DNA of 64,000 bases from Planctomycetota bacterium (GCA_020639295.1 JACKGY010000012.1:1-64000), one strand, 5' to 3'; counted from the stretch's first letter, positions 38,288 to 48,963 are shown. Notes: a model not told the origin generated them from the sequence alone. A program made the numbers and translations.

Positions 38288-39023
38288 TCGATCGCGACCG
38301 GGATCGCCGGCCGCCCAGCCGGCAGGTCTTCGCATTCGAAGTACGAAGACTCCCGGGCAAAGGAACTAGGCCAGCCAGCGGCTGGCGCTCCGGCAGGACC
38401 GCGCAGCGCCTCGGAGCGTTGAAGCTGCCCAGCCGGCAGGTCTTCGCATCAGGAAGTACGAAGACTCCCGGGCGAACCAGGCCAGCCAGCGGCTGGCGCT
38501 CCGGCAGGACCGCGCAGCGCCTCGGAGCGCCGGCTGCCCAGCCGGCAGGTCTTCGCATTCGAAGTACGAAGACTCCCGGGCAAAGGAACTAGGCCAGCCA
38601 GCGGCTGGCGCTCCGGCAGGACCGCGCAGCGCCTCGGAGCGCCGGCTGCCCAGCCGGCAGGTCTTCGCATTCGAAGTACGAAGACTCCCGGCAAGGAACC
38701 AGGCCAGCCAGCGGCTGGTGCTCCAGCAGGACCGCGCAGCGCCTCGGAGCGCTGAGCCGCCCAGCCGGCAGGTCTTCGCATCTGAAGTACGAAGACTCCC
38801 GGCAAAGGAACTAGGCCAGCCAGCGGCTGGCGCTCCGGTAGGACCGCGCAGCGCCTCGGAGCGCCGGCTGCCCAGCCGGCAGGTCTTCGCATTCGAAGTA
38901 CGAAGACTCCCGGGCAAAGGAACTAGGCCAGCCAGCGGCTGGCGCTCCGGAGCGCCGGCTGCCCAGCCGGCCCATGAGAAGAGGCGGAACAGGCGTTCCG
39001 CGGTCGATGCGGAAGCGAGGCGG
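38288..39023. repeat. Tandem array of six ~111-bp palindromic repeats, locus 2
   Basis: The marker CAGCCGGCAGGTCTTCGCA starts at 38316, 38430, 38539, 38651, 38762 and 38873, with a truncated copy at 38964. Each unit contains GCCGGCTGCCCAGCCGGC (8-bp arms), GAAGTACGAAGACTCCCGG, GCCAGCGGCTGGC (6-bp arms) and an AGGACCGCGCAGCGCCTCGG segment. Units differ by small indels and substitutions. The array fills the gap between the convergent pepA and EVE-protein genes. All frames through it give repetitive Arg/Pro peptides; no gene is supported. Confidence 0.92.
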
Positions 39024-39503
39024 TCAGAGCTTGCGAGGGTCGAGACCACCGAGGCGGACGATGGCCTCGAAGTGCTTCTTCGCGACCGGCTGGACCGAGA
39101 GCCGCGAGCCCTTCTGGGTCAACGGCATGTCCTCGAAACCACCGGCTTCCTTCAACTCGGCCAGGGTCACCGGCCGCTTCAGGCGCGCCCGCAGCGCGAT
39201 GTCGACCATGAACCAGCGCGGCGTCGCGGGCTCGGCCTTCGGGTCGTGGTAGGGACTCTTCGGATCGAACTGGCTGGGGTCGGGGTAGCCCTCCGCGACG
39301 ATCTCCACCACGCCCATGATCGCCATCGGCTCGCTGCGGCTGTGATAGAAGAGGGCGAGATCACCCTTCTTCATCTCGTCGCGCATCATGTTCCGGGCCT
39401 GGTAGTTCCGGACCCCGTCCCAGCAGGTCCGTCGCCCCTTCTCGGCGGCCAGGGCGTCGATCGGATAGACGTCGCCCTCGGACTTGAACAGCCAGCAGGC
39501 CAT
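39024..39503 (-). CDS. EVE domain-containing protein
   Basis: 159 residues from the ATG at 39503, which overlaps the EF-P stop (TGATG). The whole protein is one EVE domain: MACWLFKSEGDVYPIDAL, RRTCWDGVRNYQARNMMRDEMKKGDLALFYHS and GVVEIVAEGYPDPSQF. EVE domains belong to the PUA/YTH-like fold and bind modified bases in RNA or DNA. Coupling to EF-P suggests a link to translation, but the ligand is unknown. Confidence 0.93.
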   Translation of the reverse strand: MACWLFKSEGDVYPIDALAAEKGRRTCWDGVRNYQARNMMRDEMKKGDLALFYHSRSEPMAIMGVVEIVAEGYPDPSQFDPKSPYHDPKAEPATPRWFMVDIALRARLKRPVTLAELKEAGGFEDMPLTQKGSRLSVQPVAKKHFEAIVRLGGLDPRKL

Positions 39504-40069
39504 CAGTTCGCCTTGCCGAGGAACTCGCCGGTGCTGGTGTCGACCCGCGCCAGGATGCCCTGCGAGATGTGCTCGGGCACCTGGATCACGTGGCCGGTCT
39601 CGAGGGTCGCGGGCTTGGTCCGGGCCGTCGCCGAGTTGCCCCGGACGGCCGGCGCCGTCTCGGTGATCTCGAGCTCGACCACCGGCGGCAGGTCGAGGCC
39701 GATGACCTGCTCGTTGTAGACGTAGGAGAAGAGGCTCATCTCCTCCTTGAGGAAGTTGCACTCCCAGTCGATGTCCTCGCGCTCGAAGGCGAACTGATCG
39801 TAGGACTGCGCGTCCATGAAGTGGAAGGTGTCCTGGTCGCGGTAGAGGAACTGGACCGGACGCTTCTGGAAGTCGGGCTGCCCGAATGTCTCGCCACCCC
39901 GGAAGGACTTGTCGGTCTTGATCTTCGTCTTGAGGTTGCGCAGGCGGACCTTGTAGATCGTCGCTCCGCCCCGGGCCTGGGGGGTCGAGACCGAGAGGCT
40001 CTCGACGAGGTGCGGGGCCCCCTCGAAGTCGATGATCAGGCCCTTCTTGAGATCGCTGGTCGTGTACAT
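39503..40069 (-). CDS. Elongation factor P, YeiP/EfpL-like subtype
   Basis: 188 residues with the three EF-P beta-barrels: residues 1-65 (KKGLIIDFEGAPHLVESLSV, KVRLRNLKTKIKTDKSFRGGE), 70-125 (PVQFLYRDQDTFHFMDAQSYDQF) and 130-188 (VELEITETAPAVRGNSATARTKPATLETGHVIQVPEHI). The tip loop is STPQARGGATIYK, the form seen in YeiP/EfpL, not the PGKG loop of canonical EF-P, so Arg replaces the modified Lys. The factor relieves ribosome stalling at proline stretches. GAGGAA precedes the ATG. Confidence 0.9.
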   Translation of the reverse strand: MYTTSDLKKGLIIDFEGAPHLVESLSVSTPQARGGATIYKVRLRNLKTKIKTDKSFRGGETFGQPDFQKRPVQFLYRDQDTFHFMDAQSYDQFAFEREDIDWECNFLKEEMSLFSYVYNEQVIGLDLPPVVELEITETAPAVRGNSATARTKPATLETGHVIQVPEHISQGILARVDTSTGEFLGKAN

Positions 40070-40093
40070 GACGGTTCCTCGTTGTTCGCCGGG

Positions 40094-40099
40094 ACTCTA
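40094..40099 (-). promoter_or_regulatory. Putative -10 box of the EF-P/EVE unit
   Basis: TAGAGT on the minus strand, 24 bases before the ATG at 40069. A start 7 bases later gives a 17-base leader containing GAGGAA. Confidence 0.35.
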
Positions 40100-40169
40100 T
40101 CCCGGCGCTGCCGGAGACGAAAGACCGGCCGGCGGCATCGAGACCCGGACCTCGGCCCGGACATGGTAC

Positions 40170-40199
40170 GGCGCCCCCGGGGGAGATCCCGGGGGCGCC
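40170..40199 (-). terminator. Strong hairpin after the 544-residue FG-GAP gene
   Basis: GGCGCCCCCGGG pairs perfectly with CCCGGGGGCGCC around GGAGAT, 22 bases after the stop. Confidence 0.65.
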
Positions 40200-40221
40200 G
40201 TCGAGGGTCGAAACCGGTCGT

Positions 40222-41856
40222 TCAGCGGGTGTAGAGCAGTTCCAGGCGGTTCGAGGCCCCGTAGGGGAAGTCGATCTGGAAGGCCTGCAGGTGGAAGGTC
40301 GTGCCGGCCACGTTCGGATTGCGCAGGGCCAGGGGGTAGGTCAGCTCACCGACGCCATTGAACACGAAGGGGACCGAGTTGAGCAGGTTGACCGGGTCGA
40401 TCGCCAGGTAGAGCGGCAGGATATCGATCATGCTGTCGATCGGCGCCAGGCTCAGGCCCATGATGCCGTTGGCGAAGGGCGCGGCACCGCTGCAGACGAA
40501 GCCGCCGAAGCTCGGGTCGGCGAGCGGCACGTCGACCCAGCTCAGGCTCAAGGGCTGGCCGCCGCCGGAAGCTCCGTACTCGCGGTTGCCGGCGATCGAG
40601 AACTGGGCCATGCCGCTGGCCTGGACGCCCATCAGCAGCAGGGCGAGGTCGCCGATGCTGTTGCTGAGCAGCTCCGGGAAGCCGTCGCCGTTGACGTCGT
40701 TGATCATCGCCATCGAGCTGCCGATGACCTGGTTGCTGCGCCAGGGCAGGATGACCTTGAGCTGCGAGTAGTCGGCACCGTCGAAGACGACGATCTGCTC
40801 GGTGCCGAGCGCGCCGACCGCGAGGTCGTTGCTGCCGTTGGCGTTGAGATCGCGACCGAAGGCGAAGGACCGGCCAAACTCGGTGCCGCCGTTCAGGGTC
40901 TCGAGCGTCGAGCCGTCGAGTCCGGAGATGATCCGGACCTGACCGATGCCGGGGGCGCCCACGGCGACGTCGTCGTGGCCATCCTGGTCGTAGTCACCGA
41001 CGCCGATCAGCGCGGCGCCGAACCGACCGCCGGCCAGGCTACCGTTCGCGCCGCCGATCGGCGCTCCGGTCGCGCCGGAGTAGAACTTCACCACGCCGAC
41101 GTCGGGCGACGAGGGCAGCGGAGTCGCGCCCGGAATGCCCACCGCGATGTCGTCGACGTTGTCGCCGTCGAGGTCACCGACGCCGGCCAGGCCGAGACCG
41201 GTGGTCCAGTCGACGATCGCCACGCTCGGGTTGATGACGCGCACCAGGCCGCGCGTGGCGGCGTTGCGGATCTTCAGGGTCGGCGGTCCACCGATGCCGG
41301 CGAGACGCTCGACGTAGACGATGTCGCGCTTGCCATCGCCGGTGACGTCGCCGATCGACTCGAGCTGTCGACCCGCGTGCGCCTGCGGCTGCGCGCCGAA
41401 GATGAAGTCGAGGACGACGCCGTTCGAACCGGAGACGAAGGAGACCAGACCGAGGTTGTTCGCGGAGCCGCCGAGGCTGAAGTCGGGGGTGCCGGCCGCG
41501 AAGTCGTTGATGCCGTCACCGTTGATGTCGTCGAGCGGCGCGACGGCGGTTCCGAAGCGCGAGCCGATCTGCGGCCCCCAATGCGGCACGATGATCGAAC
41601 CGTCGAGACCGGAGACGATCGCGGTGCGACCGGTGCCGATGACCGGGCCGAAACCGAAGTCGACGTAATCGACCGATTTGCCCACGACGACGTCGTCGAT
41701 GCCGTCGCCGTTGATGTCGCCGATGGTCTTGATCACTTCCGCCGAGACGGGACTCGATTCGGGGGCCAGCCAGTCGGCGCGCAGAGGCAGCTGCGCGAGG
41801 GACGATCCGGCGAGGATCGCGAAACAGATGGTCAGAAGGGCGCACTTCCGGCGCAT
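40222..41856 (-). CDS. Secreted FG-GAP (integrin-alpha-like beta-propeller) protein
   Basis: 544 residues with signal peptide MRRKCALLTICFAILAGSSLAQ. Seven or so FG-GAP blades each carry a calcium-type loop, for example GDINGDGIDDVVVG, DDINGDGINDFAAG, GDLDGDNVDDIAVG, GDYDQDGHDDVAVG and DVNGDGFPELL. The last 130 residues form a separate module (YLAIDPVNLLNSV, LALRNPNVAGTTFHLQAFQIDFP) resembling the end of the protein at 62688. Extracellular; ligand unknown. It is ended by a strong hairpin. Confidence 0.9.
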   Translation of the reverse strand: MRRKCALLTICFAILAGSSLAQLPLRADWLAPESSPVSAEVIKTIGDINGDGIDDVVVGKSVDYVDFGFGPVIGTGRTAIVSGLDGSIIVPHWGPQIGSRFGTAVAPLDDINGDGINDFAAGTPDFSLGGSANNLGLVSFVSGSNGVVLDFIFGAQPQAHAGRQLESIGDVTGDGKRDIVYVERLAGIGGPPTLKIRNAATRGLVRVINPSVAIVDWTTGLGLAGVGDLDGDNVDDIAVGIPGATPLPSSPDVGVVKFYSGATGAPIGGANGSLAGGRFGAALIGVGDYDQDGHDDVAVGAPGIGQVRIISGLDGSTLETLNGGTEFGRSFAFGRDLNANGSNDLAVGALGTEQIVVFDGADYSQLKVILPWRSNQVIGSSMAMINDVNGDGFPELLSNSIGDLALLLMGVQASGMAQFSIAGNREYGASGGGQPLSLSWVDVPLADPSFGGFVCSGAAPFANGIMGLSLAPIDSMIDILPLYLAIDPVNLLNSVPFVFNGVGELTYPLALRNPNVAGTTFHLQAFQIDFPYGASNRLELLYTR

Positions 41857-42130
41857 GGCTCGTTCTCCGGGATGGGGTGTTTGGCACGCGGGGCCTGAAG
41901 AAGGGTGGCTTCGGGCCCGGAATGAGGGCGCATGTTAACCCAGGGGATCGGTTCAGTCACGACTCAACCCGGGACATCCTCGGCCTCCCGGGATCGCGCC
42001 TGCCGTCCCTGCCGCGCGATCCGCCGCTCGTTCGGCCGGGGAGCCCACCATCCCCGCGGCCGGGGAGCCGGCGGGCGATCCGGGCTAAGTCGCTTCTCCC
42101 GGCCCAGATCGGACGGCGCCCTCCTTCGGA

Positions 42131-43822
42131 TCAGAGGGTGAAGCTGGTGATGACGTGGTTGGAGACGAAGCTGAAGTCGCCCAGGGCGAGATCATAGGTC
42201 ACGAAGGCGTGGTAGATGCTGATCCCAGCGGCCTGGACCGGGAGGTAGCCCGGCGGGATCGTGAGCTGCGCTCCGCCCCGGCCGAGGATGTCGAGATAGC
42301 CGGTCCAGTTGGCGATCGGATTGAGGGCGGGATCGGTCGTGCCCGCGAAGTAGGCATCGGGCACGAGCGGTACCAGCAGGCCATTGCTGGTCCCGATCCC
42401 GGGCGCGAAACCGGTGGCCGAGCCGATCACGAAGTAGGTGTTGCCGGCCTCGGCCGGGCCTGCGTTCAGACGGAAGTCGATCGTGCCACCGGCGCTGACC
42501 GAGATCAGATGCGGCGACGCGACCAGCGCCAGGTCGACCAGGGACCAGACCTCGCAGAGCCCGGCCTCGTCGTTCGCGCCCGGCACGTTCAGGGAACTCA
42601 CGACGAGCTCGGGTCCACCATCGAAGTTGGCGTCGCCGAGGCCGCCGAGACCGATGCCGAAGTACTGTCCGGACTGGGCACCGAAGAGCTGATCGATCAA
42701 CGAGGCATCGAGGCCGGAGACGATGAAGACCCGACCGTTGTCGAAACCTCCGGCAGCATCGTCGGCCGGGGCGGAGATGGCGAAGTCGTCATGACCGTCA
42801 CCATCCACGTCGCCGAGTCCGCAGACCGCCCAGCCGAAGGCGTCGTCGAAACCCGAACCGTAGGCGAAGAAGTCGATGCCGAAGAGGAGCGCGCCGGTCG
42901 CGCCCGAGAAGACGTCGACGAAGGGGTCCCAGCCGAGCGCCGGCGAGCCGTCATCGAAAGGCGAGCCCAGGGCGTAGTCGTCCACCCCGTCGCCATCGAG
43001 GTCGCCGAGGCGAGCGGCGGTGAGACCGAGGTACTCCTGGCCGAAATAGGGCAAGTGGATGCGCAGCTGCGAGTGGTCGCTGCCCGAGCGGATGGTGACG
43101 AAGTTGTTCAGGCCACCGATGTCGCCGATACCCATGATGGCGTAGTCGTCATGGCCATCGCCATCGAGATCGCCCAGCCCGGTGACGCTGCCGCCGATGC
43201 CGGCACCGCCCGGACTGCCGCCGAAGACCTTGAGGATCGAGGCGTCCCAACCCGATCGCACCACGACGTAGCCGCCGTCGCTGGTGAGGTAGGAGGGCTC
43301 GAACAGACCGTTGTCGCCGACCGCGCTGTAGATGAAATCGGGATAGCCATCGCCATCCACGTCACCGCAGCCATCGACGTCCCAGCCGAGCATGTCGCCG
43401 GCGCCGTCGCCATCGACGTCGTCCTGGCCGAGTTCATACCAGAGCATGCTGCCATCGGCCCCCGAGTGCAGGCTGACCAGACCGGCGTAGCCGTAGTAGT
43501 CGATCAGATAGGGCTGGCCGAGGATGAAGTCGTCGATGCCGTCACCATCGAGGTCGCCGACGCGCCGCGGTTCCGCGGCGAATTCGGGGGTGCTGATCGA
43601 CCAGAGGATCTCGCCGGTCTGACCCGAGATGCCGAAGACGAAGCCGTAGCAGGACAGCAACCAGTCATCGACCGGGTCGGCATCGAGTCGAAGCGGATTC
43701 GAGACGCCGTAGCACCAATCGTAGGAGTTGCCCTCGAAGGCATAGAGGGTGGACTGCGCCCCGAGCGGGCGCATGAGGACGGCCAGCAGCAGGAGCAGGG
43801 CGATGCGGCTGAAGGAGAACAT
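42131..43822 (-). CDS. Secreted FG-GAP beta-propeller protein with Planctomycete-type C-terminal module
   Basis: 563 residues with signal peptide MFSFSRIALLLLLAVLMRPLGAQ. The propeller loops include GDLDGDGIDDFILG, GDVDGDGYPDFIYS, GDLDGDGHDDYAIMG, GDLDGDGVDDYALG and GDVDGDGHDDFAIS. The C-terminal 130 residues (ISVSAGGTIDFRLNAGPAEAG, GSATGFAPGI, LLVPLVPDAYF, YHAFVTYD) match a module I associate with secreted Planctomycetota proteins; it differs from that of the neighbouring FG-GAP gene. TACCAT lies 9 bases before the ATG with no Shine-Dalgarno. The next gene is 274 bases downstream. Confidence 0.9.
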   Translation of the reverse strand: MFSFSRIALLLLLAVLMRPLGAQSTLYAFEGNSYDWCYGVSNPLRLDADPVDDWLLSCYGFVFGISGQTGEILWSISTPEFAAEPRRVGDLDGDGIDDFILGQPYLIDYYGYAGLVSLHSGADGSMLWYELGQDDVDGDGAGDMLGWDVDGCGDVDGDGYPDFIYSAVGDNGLFEPSYLTSDGGYVVVRSGWDASILKVFGGSPGGAGIGGSVTGLGDLDGDGHDDYAIMGIGDIGGLNNFVTIRSGSDHSQLRIHLPYFGQEYLGLTAARLGDLDGDGVDDYALGSPFDDGSPALGWDPFVDVFSGATGALLFGIDFFAYGSGFDDAFGWAVCGLGDVDGDGHDDFAISAPADDAAGGFDNGRVFIVSGLDASLIDQLFGAQSGQYFGIGLGGLGDANFDGGPELVVSSLNVPGANDEAGLCEVWSLVDLALVASPHLISVSAGGTIDFRLNAGPAEAGNTYFVIGSATGFAPGIGTSNGLLVPLVPDAYFAGTTDPALNPIANWTGYLDILGRGGAQLTIPPGYLPVQAAGISIYHAFVTYDLALGDFSFVSNHVITSFTL

Positions 43823-43860
43823 GGCGCGCGGATGGTATCACCCGCGCGCCAGCTCCTGCC

Positions 43861-45156
43861 TCATGAATAAAAATGCGTCATCACCCGGGTCATCAGCTCG
43901 GGGTCGCGCGAGCCGCCCATCTCCCGCGCGGAGTGCATCGAGAGCATGGGGTTGCCGACGTCGACCGCGGCGACACCCAGCCGCGTGGTGATGAGAGGAC
44001 CGATGGTCGAGCCGCAGCCGAGATCGGAGCGCATGACGAAGTCCTGCACCGGCACCTCGACCTCGCGACAGAGCCTGATGAAGGCCGCCGTGCTCTCGGC
44101 CTGGGTCGCGTAGCGGGCGTTGGCGTTGGTCTTCACCACGGGCCCGGCGTTGATGCGCGGCATGTGCCGGTCATCGTGCCGGTCGGCGTAGTTCGGATGC
44201 ACGGCATGCGCCATGTCGGCCGAGATCATCAGGGAACGTGCCCGTGCGCGGGTCCAGGCCTCGTGACCGCCGCCTGCCTTCTCGACCAGACGCAGGAGAA
44301 CGTCTTCGAGGAAGGACCCGGCCGCACCCTGATTGGTCCCCGAACCGATCTCCTCGTTGTCGTAGAAGGCGACCAGCCGGGTCGCGGCCACCGGCTTCGC
44401 CGCCGCCGCGATGAGCGCGCCGAGCCCGGCATGACAGCTCGCGAGGTTGTCGAGCCGCGGGGCGAAGATGAAGTCGCCACCGAGACCTCCGATCGTCGGC
44501 CGCTCGACGGCATGGAACATCAGCTCGAAGGAGAGGATGTCCCGTCCCGAGGAGACGCCGACCTCGGCCGCCAGCCAGTCGCGGAAGGCGGGCTCGTCGC
44601 CGACCAGACCGCAGACCGGAGGCATGTGCTGCTGCGCGTTGAGCTTCAGGCCCTCGTCGTTGACCGCCCGGTTCAGGTGGATCGCGAGCTGCGGCACCCG
44701 GGCCAGCGGCCGGTCGACCCGGAGGAGTCGGGTCCGCGGGCCATCGGAATCGACCACGACCCGGCCGGAGAGGCCGAGGTCGCGGTCGGTCCAGGACGCC
44801 AGCAGCACGCCGCCGTAGATCTCGACGCCGAGCTGCCGGTAGCCCTGCTTCTCGTACTCACCCTGCGGTTTGATCCGCAGGTTCGGGCTGTCGGTGTGGG
44901 CACCGACCATGCGGAAGCCGGCCTCGGCGGGTGCCTCGGCGCCGACCACGAAGGCGACGATCGACGAGTCGTTGCGGGTCACGTAGTGACGAGCACCGGG
45001 CTCGAGACGCCAGGATTCGCGTTCGTCGAGGCGGCCGAAGCCGGCCGCCTCGAGCCTGCGCATGGTCTCGGCGACCGCATGGAACGGGGAGGGGCTCGCC
45101 TCGATGTAGGCGAGCAGATCCTCGACCACGCGGCGCGCTTCGGCGCTCACACCCAT
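43861..45156 (-). CDS. apeB: M18 family aminopeptidase (aspartyl aminopeptidase-like)
   Basis: 431 residues from the ATG at 45156 (MGVSAEARRVVEDLLAYIEASPSPFHAVAE), overlapping the glutamate dehydrogenase stop by 10 bases; a GTG two codons later is also possible. M18 metal and catalytic segments: VGAHTDSPNLRIKP, GGVLLASWTDRDLGLSGRV, FAPRLDNLASCHAGL, AFYDNEEIGSGTNQGA, SADMAHAVHPNY and the C-terminal MLSMHSAREMGG. A dodecameric di-zinc aminopeptidase of the cytoplasm, preferring acidic or neutral N-terminal residues. Co-transcription with glutamate dehydrogenase fits amino-acid catabolism. Confidence 0.95.
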   Translation of the reverse strand: MGVSAEARRVVEDLLAYIEASPSPFHAVAETMRRLEAAGFGRLDERESWRLEPGARHYVTRNDSSIVAFVVGAEAPAEAGFRMVGAHTDSPNLRIKPQGEYEKQGYRQLGVEIYGGVLLASWTDRDLGLSGRVVVDSDGPRTRLLRVDRPLARVPQLAIHLNRAVNDEGLKLNAQQHMPPVCGLVGDEPAFRDWLAAEVGVSSGRDILSFELMFHAVERPTIGGLGGDFIFAPRLDNLASCHAGLGALIAAAAKPVAATRLVAFYDNEEIGSGTNQGAAGSFLEDVLLRLVEKAGGGHEAWTRARARSLMISADMAHAVHPNYADRHDDRHMPRINAGPVVKTNANARYATQAESTAAFIRLCREVEVPVQDFVMRSDLGCGSTIGPLITTRLGVAAVDVGNPMLSMHSAREMGGSRDPELMTRVMTHFYS

Positions 45157-46433
45157 CCACGAATCTCCATCGCCCGCGCGACGCGCCGCACCGCGACGAT
45201 GTAGGCGGCGATGCGCATGTTGCACTCGTACTGCTTGTGCGCGGCATAGACGTCGTGGAAGGCCTTGGTCATCTTGGTGTCGAGGCGCTCATGGACCTCC
45301 TCGATCGACCAGAAGTAGTTGGCGCCGTTCTGCACCTGCTCGAAGTACGAAACGGTGACGCCACCGGCGTTGGCCAGGAAGTCCGGGATGACGAAGGTCT
45401 TCTGGGCGCAGAGGATGCTGTCGCCGTCGGGCGTGGTCGGGCCGTTGGCCAGCTCGCAGCTGATCTTGGCCTTGATGCGCGGCGCGTTGTCGCCGGTGAT
45501 CACGTTCTCGAGAGCCGAGGGGAAGATCACGTCGACCTTGAGCTCGAGGAGCTCGGCGTTGCTGATCGGCTTGGCGCCCGGGAAACCGACGACGCTACCC
45601 GTGGCCATCTTGTGCTCGAGGAGGTGCTGCGGCTCGAAGCCGGCCTCGTTGTAGACACCGCCCTTCGAGTCGGAGACGGCGACCAGCTTGTTGCTCTCGC
45701 CGAGCAACTCCTTCATCAGCACGGCGGCGTGCTGACCGGCGTTGCCGAAGCCCTGGATGGCGTAGGTGTTCTTGTCCTGCGGCATGCCGAGGAGCTTGAG
45801 CGCCTCGCGGGTGCAGTAGATGCCGCCACGCGCGGTCGCGTCGCCACGGCCCTGCGAGCCACCCACCTCGAGCGGCTTGCCGGTGAAGGCGCCGGGCTCG
45901 TTGAAGCCCTTCTGCCAGTAGTACTCGTCCATCATCCAGGCCATGATCTGCGGCGTGGTGTAGACGTCGGGCGCCGGCACGTCCTTGTCGAGGCCGATGA
46001 TGCGGCCGACCTGGCGCACGTACTGGCGCGAGAGCCGCTCGAGCTCGCCGGTGGAGAGGGACTTCGGATCGCAGATGATGCCACCCTTGCCGCCGCCGAG
46101 CGGGATGTCGACGACCGCGGTCTTCCAGGTCATCCAGGCCGCGAGGGCGCGGACGGTGTCGATCGTCTCGTCCGGATGGAAGCGGATGCCACCCTTGTTC
46201 GGGCCGCGCGCGTCGTTGTACTGGACGCGGAAGCCCTTGAAGACCTTCACCTTGCCATCGTCCATACGCACCGGCAGGGTGACGTGGAGCTCACGGAGCG
46301 GCTCCATCAGGGTCGCCAGCGTACCGGGGGCGAGCTTGAGGTACTTGTTCGCCTCCTGGAGCTGGGCCTGCGCGATCTTGAAAGGGTTCTTGCGGTGTTC
46401 TTCGATCGCCTTGAGGTCGACTGGATCGGTCAT
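45147..46433 (-). CDS. gdhA: Glutamate dehydrogenase (Glu/Leu/Phe/Val dehydrogenase family)
   Basis: 428 residues, typical of the hexameric enzyme. Key segments: GFRVQYNDARGPNKGGIRFHPD, the catalytic-Lys motif PLGGGKGGIICDPK, PAPDVYTTPQIMAWMMDEY, the Rossmann motif IQGFGNAGQHAA and IPDFLANAGGVTVSYFEQVQN. It interconverts glutamate with 2-oxoglutarate and ammonia. Coenzyme preference cannot be judged safely. The ATG at 46433 follows AAAGGG; first gene of the pair with the M18 aminopeptidase. Confidence 0.95.
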   Translation of the reverse strand: MTDPVDLKAIEEHRKNPFKIAQAQLQEANKYLKLAPGTLATLMEPLRELHVTLPVRMDDGKVKVFKGFRVQYNDARGPNKGGIRFHPDETIDTVRALAAWMTWKTAVVDIPLGGGKGGIICDPKSLSTGELERLSRQYVRQVGRIIGLDKDVPAPDVYTTPQIMAWMMDEYYWQKGFNEPGAFTGKPLEVGGSQGRGDATARGGIYCTREALKLLGMPQDKNTYAIQGFGNAGQHAAVLMKELLGESNKLVAVSDSKGGVYNEAGFEPQHLLEHKMATGSVVGFPGAKPISNAELLELKVDVIFPSALENVITGDNAPRIKAKISCELANGPTTPDGDSILCAQKTFVIPDFLANAGGVTVSYFEQVQNGANYFWSIEEVHERLDTKMTKAFHDVYAAHKQYECNMRIAAYIVAVRRVARAMEIRGWV

Positions 46434-46652
46434 GTCTTGGCCCTTTCTTGTCGGGCGTCACCGTACTTTCGGGTGGCGTTGGGCCCGGGTCAACCTTGCG
46501 GCTGCCCGGTATCCGGGGAAAGAATGGGTCTCGCGCGGCCGAAGCGCGTATTCCACGACGCGGATCGACCGGACTCGCGAGCCGATGCTCGAACGCCAGT
46601 TCGGGCACCGTCCAGGTCGGAGACGAGGTCCGCCTGAGGTCGGGAGGTGGAG

Positions 46653-47792
<1,140 letters not shown>

Positions 47793-48396
47793 GTCCGGCA
47801 GGATCCCCGCCTCGGAGCGCCGGCTGCCCAGCCGGCAGGGAGGAAGAAGCGGAGCAGGCGCTCCGCGGTCCTCGAGGAGGGGGCGCACAGGGTCCGACGG
47901 GAAAGGACCGCGCAGCGCCCGCTGCGCCTCCGAGCCCCGACCAGTCCAGGGCAAGGACTACTAGGCCAGCCAGCGGCTGGCGCCTCGGAGCGCCGGCTGC
48001 CCAGCCGGCAGGGAGGAAGAAGCGGAGCAGGCGCTCCGCGGTCCTCGAGGAGGGGGCGCACAGGGTCCGACGGGAAAGGACCCTGCAGCGCCCGCTGCGC
48101 CTCCGAGCCCCGACCAGTCCAGGGCAAGGACCACCAGGCCAGCCAGCGGCTGGCGCCTCGGAGCGCCGGCTGCCCAGCCGGCAGGTCCGCCGGCCGCTGG
48201 CCGGCGCTTCGTCGAGGTGTCCGAGAGGACGACGATTCCGAGTGCGGAGAGGTTGCCGTCGCGAAGGCACGCAACCGGCGAGTTCGACTAGGCCAGCCAG
48301 CGGCTGGCGCTCCGGAGCGCCTCCGAACCCCGACCAGTCCAGGGCAAGGACCACTAGGCCAGCCAGCGGCTGACGATCCGGTCGGCGCCGCGGCGG
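47793..48396. repeat. Palindromic intergenic repeats, locus 3 (173-bp units)
   Basis: CTCGGAGCGCCGGCTGCCC begins at 47811, 47984 and 48157, giving two complete 173-base units and part of a third. Each holds GCCGGCTGCCCAGCCGGC, GGAGCAGGCGCTCCGCGG, a spacer with GGGTCCGACGGGAAAGGACC, and GCCAGCGGCTGGC. The first two units are nearly identical. Located between the convergent protease and small membrane protein genes; no gene supported. Confidence 0.9.
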
Positions 48397-48957
48397 TCAG
48401 CGCTTCGGCAGGGCCAGCCGGTCGGCCAGGGCGGGAGCACAGGTCGTCCAGGAACGGCCCCTGAGATCGAGCTTCCAGTCCCCGGCCGAGCCCTCGAGGC
48501 CGGCGAGGTCCGTCGTCTCCACCCGACCGTCCTGGCGTCGGATCACCACCAGCCGAGCGGTTTCCGGGCTGGACCGGAGCGGCAGGATCACGAGCCCGAC
48601 GGCACGGCTCTCCGCCGGGAAGCTGGCCCTGGAGTCGCGGGCGGCGCGCGGGTTGTCGGTGGAACCGCCGAGGCGCTTCACCGGGAAGTTGTGGTCCAGG
48701 AGCCGGTCCTCGTCGCGCTCGAGGAGACCGACGAAATGGGTGTCCTCGGGCAGTCCGACCAGCCGCAGCTCGTAGACGTCCGGGCTCAGGAAATGGTCGA
48801 TCAGGACGACGGCCGCGAACAGGACGACCACCGCGAACAGGATCAGGTAGAGCTTCGAAAACAGTTTGAGGGGCGCGACGATCCGGTCGAAGGCGGTCGG
48901 CGGGGCGTGGGGATCGAAACGGGGCTTGGTCCGGTGGATGGGGCTTCCTTCGCTCAT
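48397..48957 (-). CDS. Single-pass membrane protein of unknown function
   Basis: 186 residues. A cytoplasmic N-terminus of about 35 residues is followed by one strong membrane segment (LYLILFAVVVLFAAVVLI) and a beta-rich extracytoplasmic part (YELRLVGLPEDTHFVGLLERDEDRLLDHNFPVKRLGG) with no motif I recognise. There is no Shine-Dalgarno; GATAAT ends 6 bases before the ATG. Stands alone between L28 and a repeat array. Confidence 0.65.
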   Translation of the reverse strand: MSEGSPIHRTKPRFDPHAPPTAFDRIVAPLKLFSKLYLILFAVVVLFAAVVLIDHFLSPDVYELRLVGLPEDTHFVGLLERDEDRLLDHNFPVKRLGGSTDNPRAARDSRASFPAESRAVGLVILPLRSSPETARLVVIRRQDGRVETTDLAGLEGSAGDWKLDLRGRSWTTCAPALADRLALPKR

Positions 48958-48963
48958 GGCGCG

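Noticed and set aside
38288..39023. Regular 111-bp repeats considered as a CRISPR array
   Set aside because: The whole unit is conserved, with no variable spacers of constant length, and no cas gene is in the window.
38366..39049. Open frames with repeated PAGWAAGAPRRC and QPLAGL peptides
   Set aside because: They are translations of the palindromic repeats in several frames and recur at the other repeat loci on either strand; not genes.
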